Origin: Streptomyces hayashii
GTDB lineage: Bacteria > Actinomycetota > Actinomycetes > Streptomycetales > Streptomycetaceae
Length of the DNA: 64,000 nt
Direction: 5' to 3'
Assembly: GCF_024539815.1 (NCBI RefSeq)
Contig: NZ_JAHHIU010000091.1
Location: 23,116-87,115 of the forward strand
How positions within the stretch are numbered: position 1 is the first letter of the stretch; every line of letters starts with the position of its first letter. Below are positions 41,774 to 50,108 of the stretch, piece by piece. Below the pieces are notes generated by a model. It had not been told where the DNA came from. It saw nothing but the letters and a program-made list of their open reading frames with translations, and did no database searches. A program made the translations under genes and the position numbers.

Positions 41774-44011
41774 TCACCCCGGGACTTCCGCCCACACCAC
41801 CTTGCCGGTGTCCGTCCACCGCACCCCCCACCGGGTGGTGAGCCTGTGCACGATGTGCAGGCCGCGCCCGCCGTCGTCGAGGAGGCCGCCCGCGCTCAGG
41901 CGCGGCCTGCCGTTGCCGGTGTCGCCCACCTCGCACAGCAGGCCGTGACCGGCCCTGATCAGCCGTACCGTGATGGGGCCGGTGGCGTGGCGCACCGCGT
42001 TGGTCACCAGCTCGCTGACCAGCAGCGGCACGTCGTCCCGGGTGTCGGCCCTGGTGCGCCACTGCCGCAGCAGGGCGGTCACGTGGGCGCGGGCGCGGGC
42101 CGGCGCGTCGGCGCGGGCGGGCAGCCGCCAGGTCGCGGTGTCGCCCTTGCGGTAGCCGATCATGCGCGCGAGCAGCAGCGTCACGTCGTCGCGCTGGCGC
42201 GCGGGCGACAGCGTGGAGACGACGTGGCGGGCGGCCTGCTGCAGGGCGTCCCAGGGGTGCACCGTGGAGACGACGTCCGCCAGTCTGCCGATGCCCTCGT
42301 CGATCGACAGGGCCGGATCCTCCACCAGACCGTCGGTGTAGAGGGCGAGCAGGGAGCCCGGGGGCGCGCTGAACGTGTACACGTCGAACGGCTCCCGCAG
42401 CGCGAACTCGGTGCCCAGGCCGGGGTGAGGTCGGAGCGCGAGCGGGCCCGCCTCGCCGTCGGGAAGCACCAGCACCGGAGGGAGGTGGCCGGCGCTGGCG
42501 AGCGTCACCTGGTGGCTGACCGGGTCATAGAGGGCGATGCAGCAGGTCGAGCCGAGAGCGCTGTACCCGGCCGCCAGCCCGGACTCCGCGTCGTCCAGCA
42601 GGGCGACGGTCTCGTCCAGGTGCTCCAGCACCTCGTCGGGGGCCAGACCCGCGGACAGCAGCGCGCGGGCCTCCATGCTCAGCTGGCCCATGGTCGCAGC
42701 GGCGCCCAGGCCGTGCCCGACGACGTCGCCCACCACCAGGGCGGTACGGCCGTCCGGCAGCGGAAAGCTGTTCACCCAGTCGCCGCCGACGCCCGCGCTG
42801 TCGGGGGTGGCGGGCTGGTAGACGCTGGCGATGTCGATGGTGCGGCCGCCGGTCCGGGGCAGCAGCCGGCGCTGCAACGCCAGCACCTGCGTGTGCTCGC
42901 GCTGGTGCTGACGGGCCAGGTCGACGTGGTGGGCGGTCCTGGCGACCAGCTCCTGCAGATCGAACAGATCGCTGTCGTGGAACGGCCGGTCCGCCCTCCG
43001 CCAGACCTCCGCCACCCCCAGCACGACGGGCGGCTCGCCGTCCAGGACCAGGGGAATGCACGCCACGCTCGCCGACCGGTCGCCGGGCACCAGGGCGCGG
43101 ATCACCCGCGCACTGCCGAGCAGCCGCTCGACCGACTTCCGGTCCGGTATGACGATGGCCTGCGGGGCGTCGTTGCGCCGTACCGCCTGCGCCAGCAGTC
43201 GGCTCGCGTCGCTCGGAAGGTCGCCGCCCGGGGTGACGTAACCCTCGGGCCACGCCCGCTCCGGCACCAGGGCCGCCCGCCGCAGCCGGATGCGCCCCTG
43301 CGCCCGTTCGGTGACTCCCTCGCCCGTCCACACGGCGAAGTCGAGGTCGACGGCGGCCACGTCTCCCCAGGCCAGCAGGGACTCCGCCAGCGACTGGGCG
43401 GTCTCGCCGATGTCCAGCGAGGTGCCGATCGCGGTTTCGGCCGCGTACAGATGCAGCCTTCTGGCCATGGCGATCAAGGAGACGGTCAGGCCCTCCTGGG
43501 GCGCCGCGGCCGGGAGGATGCTCATCGAGACCACCAGCTCCGACCCGTCGGCGCGCCGCAGGCGCTGGATCCGGGCGACGTGCGCCTCGCCCATCTCCAG
43601 GACCTGCCGCAACCGCCGGGTGACCGTCGGCACGTCGCCCGGGGGCAGGAGATCGGCGAAGGGGCTGCCCGCCACGGCGTCCAGGCCGGCGAAGACGGCG
43701 GCGTCCAGGTTGCTGCGGGTGATCCGCAGATCCTCGTCCAGGTTGACCACGCCGAGGATCTGGTCCTGGCGGTCGGCTGCCGGGCCGTCGGGCACCGGCC
43801 GGCCGGCCGCGGGGGCTCCTCGTGCGTCGTCCTCCCGCGCGGGGTCTCCCCGGGCGTCGTCTCCTCGTGCGTCGTCTCCCCGCGCGGCGTCTCCCCGGGC
43901 GTCGTCGGGATCGGCGGCCGCTGCCGGTCCGCCGCCCGGGACGAAGCGCCCGAGAGCGCTGCTGACCAGGTCGAACGGCGACGAGGGCGAGGACGAGGGC
44001 GTGGAGTCCAT
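41774..44011 (-). CDS. PAS-GAF-SpoIIE phosphatase with C-terminal HATPase (RsbU-RsbW fusion)
   Basis: The protein has 745 residues. An Ala/Asp-rich low-complexity N-terminus with DDARGD repeats is followed by a PAS domain (about 80-190), a GAF domain (about 200-370), a SpoIIE phosphatase (about 395-610; GVGGDWVNSF, VGDVVGHGLGAAA, YTDGLVEDP, QRDDVTLLL) and an anti-sigma-type histidine-kinase ATPase (about 620-745; LVSELVTNAVRHA, GRGLHIVHRL). It could both dephosphorylate anti-anti-sigma factors and phosphorylate them or bind sigma. ATG 44011 is the first start of the frame followed by ordinary sequence. Confidence 0.87.
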   Translation of the reverse strand: MDSTPSSSPSSPFDLVSSALGRFVPGGGPAAAADPDDARGDAARGDDARGDDARGDPAREDDARGAPAAGRPVPDGPAADRQDQILGVVNLDEDLRITRSNLDAAVFAGLDAVAGSPFADLLPPGDVPTVTRRLRQVLEMGEAHVARIQRLRRADGSELVVSMSILPAAAPQEGLTVSLIAMARRLHLYAAETAIGTSLDIGETAQSLAESLLAWGDVAAVDLDFAVWTGEGVTERAQGRIRLRRAALVPERAWPEGYVTPGGDLPSDASRLLAQAVRRNDAPQAIVIPDRKSVERLLGSARVIRALVPGDRSASVACIPLVLDGEPPVVLGVAEVWRRADRPFHDSDLFDLQELVARTAHHVDLARQHQREHTQVLALQRRLLPRTGGRTIDIASVYQPATPDSAGVGGDWVNSFPLPDGRTALVVGDVVGHGLGAAATMGQLSMEARALLSAGLAPDEVLEHLDETVALLDDAESGLAAGYSALGSTCCIALYDPVSHQVTLASAGHLPPVLVLPDGEAGPLALRPHPGLGTEFALREPFDVYTFSAPPGSLLALYTDGLVEDPALSIDEGIGRLADVVSTVHPWDALQQAARHVVSTLSPARQRDDVTLLLARMIGYRKGDTATWRLPARADAPARARAHVTALLRQWRTRADTRDDVPLLVSELVTNAVRHATGPITVRLIRAGHGLLCEVGDTGNGRPRLSAGGLLDDGGRGLHIVHRLTTRWGVRWTDTGKVVWAEVPG
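43800..43915 (-). repeat. In-frame short tandem repeat encoding DDARGD units
   Basis: Units of about 15-18 bases built on CGTCGTCTCC-C/T-CG (plus strand) recur about six times inside the SpoIIE gene and encode DDARGD, AARGD, DDARGD, DDARGD, PARED and DDARGA. The tract makes a flexible acidic N-terminal linker and is likely to vary in length between strains. Confidence 0.7.
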
Positions 44012-44255
44012 GCGGCTCTCTCGGCAATCCCCGGCACAGCACCGGGGTCGGTACTCGGACCCGTGCGACGGGGACCCGAGATCCCCGAGCGCACACCTCA
44101 TTGAATAACACCGGGGGTCGCATCGCCCACACCAGCCGAGCGCACGGTGCCTGGACGAGCGAGGGGCGGGCGAGGCCGTCCCCGTGCCCGACCCCACCGC
44201 AATGGACCCGGTGATCGGCCGGATCGACGAGCGGCCGCACCCCGTGGATCGCGCT

Positions 44256-46691
44256 TCAGCGACCGGAGAGGGCGGGGCCCTCCGCCGGGCGACCGCGTTG
44301 GGCCGGCGGCGCGGTGTGCCGTCCTCCCGCGTCCGGCCCCGTCGTGTCGTCCGCCGTCGGGCGCAGGCACTCGATCAGATAGTCGCCGGTCTCCGGGTCG
44401 ACGGTGACTCCGTGCGTCTCGCTGCGGAACCCGGGGAAGCGGCGGTCGAAGGACTCCAGTGCGCCGAGGTAGCGCAGCAGCGGGCCGTCGGGGCCGCCGA
44501 CGCCCTCGCCGGGCATGAGGACGGGAATGCCGGGCGGGGTGACGGTGACCATGGCGGCGGCCACCTGGCCAAAAGCGTCGGCCAGCCGCACGCGGTGGGT
44601 GCCGCCCCGCACCAGTCGCTGATAGCACAGCTGCGGTGGGGCGACCGGCTCGGGCAGCTCGCGGAAAGCGGTGTCCAGCAGGTCGACGAGGCGGGCCGCC
44701 CGCAGATGGTCGTGCATGTCCTGGCACAGCTCGCGCAGGGTCGCGCCGGCGTAGCGCCGCGGGTGCTCGGCGACCAGCGCCGGCAGCACGCGGTCGAGGC
44801 GGGCGTCCTCGTCGTAGAGGGCCTTGAAGTCCATCAGCGCGTCGAGCAGCGTCCCCCACTTGCCCTTGGTGATGCCCATGGAGAACAGCACGAGCGTGGT
44901 GTAGGCGTCGGTCTTCTCCACGACGATGTTCCGCGCGGCCAGATACGCGGTGAGCACCCGTGCCGGGATGCCCCACGCGGCCGTCCGTCCGGTCGCGTCG
45001 ATGCCCGGGCAGGTGAGGGTGACCTTGATCGGGTCGAGCATGCAGTAGCCGTCGGCGAGTTCCGGGAACCCGTGCCAGTCGGCGCCGGGCTCCAGATGCC
45101 AGCACGCGGGCTCGGTGCGCAGCAGGTCGGCCGGAGCCTCCTCGAACGCCAGGCGCGCGCCGGTGGCCGGGTCCGTGACCGTCTCGGGCTGCCACACGCC
45201 GAAGAACCACGGCGGCCGGTCGCCGGCCTCCTCGACGCGGCGCCGGATGCGGACCATCTCCTGGCGGAAGCGGACCGCCTCGGTCACCGCCTCGTCGACG
45301 AGCCAGCGGCCCTGCGGCCCGTCCATCATGGCGGCCGCCACGTCCAGGGAAGCGATCATCGGGTAGAGGGGGGACGTGGTGCCGTGCATCATCAACGCCT
45401 CGTTGAACCGGTCGTGTTCGACCGGCGCCCGGGGCGCGGGCCTGACATGGACCATGGCGCTCTGCGACAGCGCGGCGAGCAGCTTGTGCGTGGACTGCGT
45501 CGAGAAGACGGTCGGCCGGTCCGGGCCGGGGAAGGCGTCCTCGTCCACCGACATGCCGTAGCGGCCCGCGTAGAGCGGGTGGAAGCGGGCGTAGGCGAAC
45601 CACGCCTCGTCGAAGTGCACCCGGGGGGTGCTCGCGGCGAGCGCCCGTGCCGCCGCCGAGGCGTCGTAACACAGGCCGTCGTAGGTGGAGTTGGTGAAGA
45701 CGGCGTACTGGGCGTCCGGTGAGACCGCCTGCTCGGTCAGCGGGTTCGCCGCGATCCGGGCGGCGACCGAGTCGGGCGCCAGCTCCGCCGGGGGCAGCGG
45801 CCCGGCCAGTCCGTAGCCGTTGCGGGTGGGGACGAGATAGACCGGCCGCGCGCCCGACACGACCAGGCCGTGCAGCACCGACTTGTGGCAGTTGCGGTCC
45901 ACCAGAGCGATCTCGTCCCGGGTGACGCTGAAGTGACCCACCACGCGGTTGCAGGTGGAGTCCCCGTGCAGCACGAAGTACGTGAGGTCGGCGCCGAAGA
46001 CGCGCGCGGCGTTGCGCTCCGCCTCGCCGATCGGGCCGGTGTGCTCGAACAGCGAGCCGAGTTCGCCGACCGAGATCGACAGGTCGCTGCGCAGCAACCG
46101 CTCCCCGAAGTAGTCGTGGAAGGCCCGCCCCGCGGGCGACTTCAGCAGGGCGACGCCGCCGGAGTGGGCCGGGGTGTGCCACGAGTACTCGTGCGCGTCG
46201 TCGAAGCGGCGCAGCGCGCGGAAGAAGGGCGGCAGGACGGCTTCCCGGTAGGCGCGGGCGGCGGTGGCGATGCGGCCCGCGAGAAAGGCGGGCGTGTCCT
46301 CCAGCGGCCACACGTACCCCATGACCGACTCCGACACCCACAGCGGGAGGTCGGTGACGCCGTCGTCGGTCATGACCAGGAAGACCGGCAGGTCACGGAA
46401 GCGCCGGCCGAGCGAGCGCAGCACCCTGGCCCCGCCGGGCTCGTCCCCGCCGGGCCCGTTCCCGTTCCGGTCTCCGTCGGCCCCTCGGTCCGGCAGCTCC
46501 CAGGCGACCAGTGCGGCGGTCAGGCCGGCCTCCGTGCGCAGCACCGCCTCCGCGTCGGCGGCGTCGACCGCCCATCGGACGTCGAACCCCTTGTCCTCGA
46601 CCGCCTCGCGGATGCGCACCAGCTGCTGGGCGACCGCGCCCTCGTCCCGGGGATGCTCCGGCACCGCGACCAGAAGCCTGCTGTCCTTCAT
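44256..46691 (-). CDS. Inducible Orn/Lys/Arg decarboxylase (PLP fold-type I, AdiA/LdcI-like)
   Basis: The protein has 811 residues. The N-terminal response-regulator-like wing domain (about 1-130; RLLVAVPEHPRDEG, VFLVMTDDG) is followed by the PLP domain with HSGGVALLKSP, HGDSTCNRVV, VDRNCHKSVLHG, FDEAWFAYARFHP and the cofactor lysine in TQSTHKLLAALSQS, then the C-terminal domain. These decarboxylases make cadaverine, agmatine or putrescine and consume protons in acid stress; the substrate cannot be fixed by eye. ATG 46691 matches the family N-terminus. It is the only polyamine-forming enzyme here and lies 3 kb from the PuuC/PuuD-like catabolic genes. Confidence 0.88.
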   Translation of the reverse strand: MKDSRLLVAVPEHPRDEGAVAQQLVRIREAVEDKGFDVRWAVDAADAEAVLRTEAGLTAALVAWELPDRGADGDRNGNGPGGDEPGGARVLRSLGRRFRDLPVFLVMTDDGVTDLPLWVSESVMGYVWPLEDTPAFLAGRIATAARAYREAVLPPFFRALRRFDDAHEYSWHTPAHSGGVALLKSPAGRAFHDYFGERLLRSDLSISVGELGSLFEHTGPIGEAERNAARVFGADLTYFVLHGDSTCNRVVGHFSVTRDEIALVDRNCHKSVLHGLVVSGARPVYLVPTRNGYGLAGPLPPAELAPDSVAARIAANPLTEQAVSPDAQYAVFTNSTYDGLCYDASAAARALAASTPRVHFDEAWFAYARFHPLYAGRYGMSVDEDAFPGPDRPTVFSTQSTHKLLAALSQSAMVHVRPAPRAPVEHDRFNEALMMHGTTSPLYPMIASLDVAAAMMDGPQGRWLVDEAVTEAVRFRQEMVRIRRRVEEAGDRPPWFFGVWQPETVTDPATGARLAFEEAPADLLRTEPACWHLEPGADWHGFPELADGYCMLDPIKVTLTCPGIDATGRTAAWGIPARVLTAYLAARNIVVEKTDAYTTLVLFSMGITKGKWGTLLDALMDFKALYDEDARLDRVLPALVAEHPRRYAGATLRELCQDMHDHLRAARLVDLLDTAFRELPEPVAPPQLCYQRLVRGGTHRVRLADAFGQVAAAMVTVTPPGIPVLMPGEGVGGPDGPLLRYLGALESFDRRFPGFRSETHGVTVDPETGDYLIECLRPTADDTTGPDAGGRHTAPPAQRGRPAEGPALSGR

Positions 46692-46819
46692 GCGTCCCCC
46701 TCGTCCCGGCGGCAGCGTGCCGCCCCGGCCAGTTTCCGAGGGGACGGGACCGGGCCCGCGACCGCACCGCCGCAAACCACCCCGAGGACGGAAACGGCGG
46801 CGGCCGCGGCTGACGGCGG

Positions 46820-47467
46820 TCAGTCGGCGGCGGGGGTGCGGATCGCCGCGATGTCGAATTGCAGACGCACCTTCTCACTGACCATCGCGCCGCCCTCCGC
46901 CAGCCGGGCATTGTAGGTGAGGCCCCATTCGGAACGGTCGATCGTGGTGGTGCCGTCGAAACCGGCGCGTTCATATCCGAACGGGTCGGTGACATGCCCT
47001 ATGTAGGTGAGTTCGAGAACCACGGGGCGAGTGGCGTTCTTGATGGCGAGATCACCGGTCATGCGGTATACGTCCGAGCCGACGAATTCCACGGCGGTGC
47101 TCGTGAAACGCATATGCGGATAGCGCGCCGCGTCCAGGAAGTCGCGGCCGATCAGATGGGCGTCGCGCTGCTCCACGCCGGTGTCGACGCTGGCCGTGGA
47201 CAGGAGGATCTCGGCTCGCGAGCGGGAAGGGTCGCGCCCGTCGAACCAGAGGCGGCTGCGGTATTCGGTGAAAGCCCCGCGCACCGTCGTGACCAGGGCG
47301 TGGCGCACGGAGAATCCGATGCGGCTGTGCGCGGGGTCGATCATCCACTCTCCGGACAGCGCCGCCAGAGCGGGATCCGGCCGGAAGCCGGGCGTGTCGA
47401 CGGTGAGTTGCGGAGCGACGGGGGGCGCCGGACGTCGGACGGACGCGCCGCGGGTGAACAGGTTCAT
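46820..47467 (-). CDS. YceI-family lipid-binding protein
   Basis: This 215-residue protein has a YceI beta-barrel from about residue 40: GEWMIDPAHSRIGFSVRHALVTTVRGAF, LSTASVDTGVEQRDAHL, and ATRPVVLELTYIG. The family binds isoprenoid or fatty-acid-like ligands. No signal peptide is visible in the 38-residue N-terminal extension, so it is probably cytoplasmic, as are most actinobacterial members. ATG 47467 is the first start of the frame. It stands alone. Confidence 0.86.
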   Translation of the reverse strand: MNLFTRGASVRRPAPPVAPQLTVDTPGFRPDPALAALSGEWMIDPAHSRIGFSVRHALVTTVRGAFTEYRSRLWFDGRDPSRSRAEILLSTASVDTGVEQRDAHLIGRDFLDAARYPHMRFTSTAVEFVGSDVYRMTGDLAIKNATRPVVLELTYIGHVTDPFGYERAGFDGTTTIDRSEWGLTYNARLAEGGAMVSEKVRLQFDIAAIRTPAAD

Positions 47468-48073
47468 GGTTCACCTGGTTACTGCACGGCAGAAAACGTC
47501 GCAAGCCGTCCCGGCCGGCGGCGCCGGACCGAATCCGTACCGAAAGGCCTATACGCAGGCACCGCACGACGGGCGGGTACAACATCCACACATTCCCGTC
47601 ACCGAAAGGCCAAGGGGAAACGGTTCACGGAGAGCCTCCCGACGCGACTCCCGAAGCCCCCCGGGAAGTCCCCCACGCGGTGGCGGTGAATTTCGGTCGG
47701 TGCCGCGAGCACGCCCTCCCGTGCGCCCGCTCCCGCTCCCGCTCCTGCTTCTGCTTCTCGCCGGAGGCGGAGCGGGAGCCGATCGGGGCGACGATGATCG
47801 CGCCGTCGGGTGACTGGGCTGTCCGGACGGCGGGCGGCGCGCGATCCCTTGAGCCGGACGAGCCCGTCGCTGACGATGCCGAGCCGGGAGTGGTTCATCC
47901 GGCAGGATGCGGCATTCCTCACGGAGCGGGGCCGCACCATCCGATGCCGGAATCACTCAAAGCTCACGTAGCATCCAGATCGACCGGAACAACTGACGCA
48001 GTTGCCCGCTTAGTTGGATATTCTCCGCAACTCGACCAAGGGCGGCTGCGCAAGGGGGAAGGAACACACCCAG
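47468..48073. other. Intergenic region without a recognisable gene
   Basis: These 606 bases hold open frames on both strands, the longest being 135 codons leftward from 47956, but they are Arg/Ser/Pro-rich with no family resemblance and no good ribosome sites. A purine/pyrimidine-biased run lies at about 47715-47775. The region must hold the promoters of the YceI gene (leftward) and the small secreted protein (rightward). Confidence 0.4.
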
Positions 48074-48502
48074 ATGACGTCATCCACTCTTCGGCGACGC
48101 CTCGCCGGCATCGCGGCAACCGCTCTTATGATCGGAGCCGGGGCCGTGGCGACCGCGCCTGCGGCGGCGGCCAAGGCGAACCTGCTGACCATCGACACGG
48201 TGTCGCGGCACACTCCGGGCCTTCAGGTGAAGGTCACCTACTCCTGTGACGTCGGCATGGACCACGAACTCGTGGCCAACGCGACGACGCTCAACCACAC
48301 CCCTCACGACCAGTCCATCGCCGCGGGGACCGTCAAGAAGGACAGACTGGTCTGCGACTACAACGACCATGTCGCGCTGGTGACCCTGCGCCCGGCGGCC
48401 GGCTCGCACTTCGACAAGGGGGACAAAGTGAAGGTCACCGTCTTCTACTTCGACAATGACGGGTTCAGGTACGGCGACGCGGAGACGGTGGCCGTCCTCT
48501 AG
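48074..48502 (+). CDS. Small secreted protein of unknown function
   Basis: This 142-residue protein has a Sec signal peptide (MTSSTLRRRLAGIAATAL, then a hydrophobic run ending APAAAA-K). The mature part of about 110 residues is beta-rich, with two cysteines (VTYSCDVG and LVCDYN) that could form one disulfide and a VKVTVFYFDNDGF segment. It looks like a small immunoglobulin-like extracytoplasmic domain; I do not recognise a functional family. ATG 48074 follows GGAAGGA. An exceptionally strong terminator follows, suggesting a highly expressed single-gene transcript. Confidence 0.78.
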   Translation: MTSSTLRRRLAGIAATALMIGAGAVATAPAAAAKANLLTIDTVSRHTPGLQVKVTYSCDVGMDHELVANATTLNHTPHDQSIAAGTVKKDRLVCDYNDHVALVTLRPAAGSHFDKGDKVKVTVFYFDNDGFRYGDAETVAVL

Positions 48503-48510
48503 GACGGATC

Positions 48511-48562
48511 CCTCCCGGCAGGCGACATCCGGTCGAGGACCGGCATGTCGCCTGCCGGGAGG
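48511..48562 (+). terminator. Strong 24-bp-stem terminator after the secreted protein
   Basis: CCTCCCGGCAGGCGACAT (48511-48528) pairs perfectly with ATGTCGCCTGCCGGGAGG (48545-48562). Between them CCGGTC GAG GACCGG continues the stem, so about 24 base pairs form with one unpaired C and a 3-base loop, 8 bases after the stop codon. Confidence 0.85.
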
Positions 48563-48711
48563 CGCCGTACGCGCCGGGGGCCGCCTTCCCGTCGGCGTAC
48601 CAGGGCATCGGGCCGAGCCCGGCGGGCGGCGCTCGGACGGCCGGCCGCCGGTTCGGCGAGGCCGCGAGCCGCACAGGGGCTCCGCTGACGGCGAGCCTGC
48701 CGTTTCGTACA

Positions 48712-48725
48712 ATTTGAGTCCGAAC
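48712..48725. promoter_or_regulatory. Operator-like dyad before marR
   Basis: ATTTGAGTCCGAAC fits the RTTYG-N4-CRAAY pattern shared by the catabolic region's promoters. It lies 51 bases before the marR start, so this regulator may control its own gene. Confidence 0.5.
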
Positions 48726-48775
48726 AATCCGAACGACAGAGGATCCACGCCTCGCGTGGCCGAAGGAGTGCGCCG

Positions 48776-49348
48776 ATGCCGGGCCAGCGATCCATCGCCG
48801 AAGCGGAGAAGCTCGCCGAGGCCAAGCTCGGCGGCATCCCGCTGCGACGTGAGCAGATGGCCGTCGTCGCCAACATCTACCGCGCCGCCTCCGCGGTGCG
48901 CCAGCACCTGGAGAACTCCGTTCTGCGCGGCTCCGACCTGACGTGGACGGCCTTCGTCGTGCTGTGGGTGGTGTGGGTGTGGGGCGAGTCGGAGACCCGG
49001 CACGTCGCGGAGGAGGCCGGGATCTCCAAGGGCACGCTCACCGGGGTGGCGCGGACTCTGGAGGGCCGGGGGCTGCTCCGCCGGGCCGGACACCCCGCCG
49101 ACGGCCGGCTGGTCCTGCTCAGCCTGACCGACGAGGGCGAGACGTTGATGCGCCGGCTGTTCCCGGCCTTCAACGAGGAGGAGGCGTTCGTGGCGAGCCG
49201 GCTCAGCGACGAGGAGTGCAGGACCGTCGCCGACGGGCTGCGCCGGGTGGTCCGGCAGGTCGAGGAGGAGGGCGAGGAGCGGCGGGTGGCCCTCCTCGAC
49301 GGCGCCCGGCCGGCCCCGCGCCGCAGCGGCCGCCGACCGAAGGCCTGA
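48776..49348 (+). CDS. MarR family transcriptional regulator, candidate regulator of the catabolic cluster
   Basis: The protein has 190 residues. Long N-terminal helices (RREQMAVVANIYRAASAVRQHLE) precede a winged helix (WTAFVVLWVVWVWGESETRHVAEEAGISKGTLTGVARTLEGRGLLRR with the wing HPADGRLVLLSLTDEG). The C-terminus is basic. A dyad of the type found in the neighbouring catabolic promoters lies in its own promoter, consistent with autoregulation. It is convergent with the PuuD-like gene, 37 bases apart. Confidence 0.87.
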   Translation: MPGQRSIAEAEKLAEAKLGGIPLRREQMAVVANIYRAASAVRQHLENSVLRGSDLTWTAFVVLWVVWVWGESETRHVAEEAGISKGTLTGVARTLEGRGLLRRAGHPADGRLVLLSLTDEGETLMRRLFPAFNEEEAFVASRLSDEECRTVADGLRRVVRQVEEEGEERRVALLDGARPAPRRSGRRPKA

Positions 49349-49385
49349 CGGGCCCTGCGGAGGCCGCCGGCCCCGGCCGGCCGGC

Positions 49386-50108
49386 TCAGCGCCGGTGCCG
49401 GCCGGCTCGGCGTCTCGGGCGGGAGGCTTCCACCAGGGCTTCGAAGAGGGCCTGTTGGACGGGGTCGTCGGTCGCGGTGTCCTCCGGATGCCATTGGACG
49501 GCCGTGAACCAGCCCCGCGCGCCCGGGAGTTCGAGGCCCTCCACGGTGCCGTCGGCGGCGCGCGCGGTGACCCGGAGCCCCTCGCCCAGGACGTCGACGC
49601 GCTGATGGTGGAAGCAGGAGACCTCGGCCTTCTCCACGCCCGTGATCCGCTCCAGCAGCGTGTCGGGCCGGATCGTCACCGGGTGCACGAGGTGACGGTG
49701 CCGGCGGTCCGGGCCGCCCATGTCCTGCTCCAGCGTGCCGCCGAGCGCGACGTTGACGACCTGCAGGCCCCGGCACACCGCCAGCAGCGGCAGACCCAGG
49801 TCGAGGCAGTGCCGGGCCACCTCCAGGTCGACGGCGTCCTGGAGGTCGTCCACGTCGTAGACGCTGTCGTGGGCGTCGGCGGCGCCGTAGCGGTGCGGGG
49901 CGAGATCGCCGCCGCCGGGCAGCAGCACCCCGTCGAAGCGGGCGAGCCGCCGGGCGGTGTCGGATTCCGCCGGGTGCAGTCCCACCGGTTCGCCCCCGGC
50001 CCGCCACACCCCCTCCAGCAGGGCGCGGGCGTTGACCTCGGCGGCATGGCGCAGCGCCGAGGCGGAGGCGGCGAAGCGGGCCGGGACCGCGATCAGGGGA
50101 CGTGTCAC
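49386..50108 (-). CDS. puuD: Class I glutamine-amidotransferase-like hydrolase (PuuD family)
   Basis: This 240-residue protein is like gamma-glutamyl-GABA hydrolase: RPLIAVPARFAASAS, VLLPGGGDLAPHRYG, the nucleophile Cys in PLLAVCRGLQVVNVALGGTLEQD, and the His-Glu pair in FTAVQWHPEDTA. PuuD frees glutamate from a gamma-glutamylated amine-derived acid. GTG 50108 overlaps the aldehyde dehydrogenase stop (GTGA), so the two are coupled, as puuD and puuC work in sequence. The natural substrate here may differ from GABA. Confidence 0.86.
   Translation of the reverse strand: MTRPLIAVPARFAASASALRHAAEVNARALLEGVWRAGGEPVGLHPAESDTARRLARFDGVLLPGGGDLAPHRYGAADAHDSVYDVDDLQDAVDLEVARHCLDLGLPLLAVCRGLQVVNVALGGTLEQDMGGPDRRHRHLVHPVTIRPDTLLERITGVEKAEVSCFHHQRVDVLGEGLRVTARAADGTVEGLELPGARGWFTAVQWHPEDTATDDPVQQALFEALVEASRPRRRAGRHRR

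Noticed and set aside
47549..47956. 135-codon leftward frame in the 47.5-48.1 kb gap
   Set aside because: Low-complexity Arg/Ser/Pro sequence, no ribosome site and no recognisable family, despite a cysteine-rich end.
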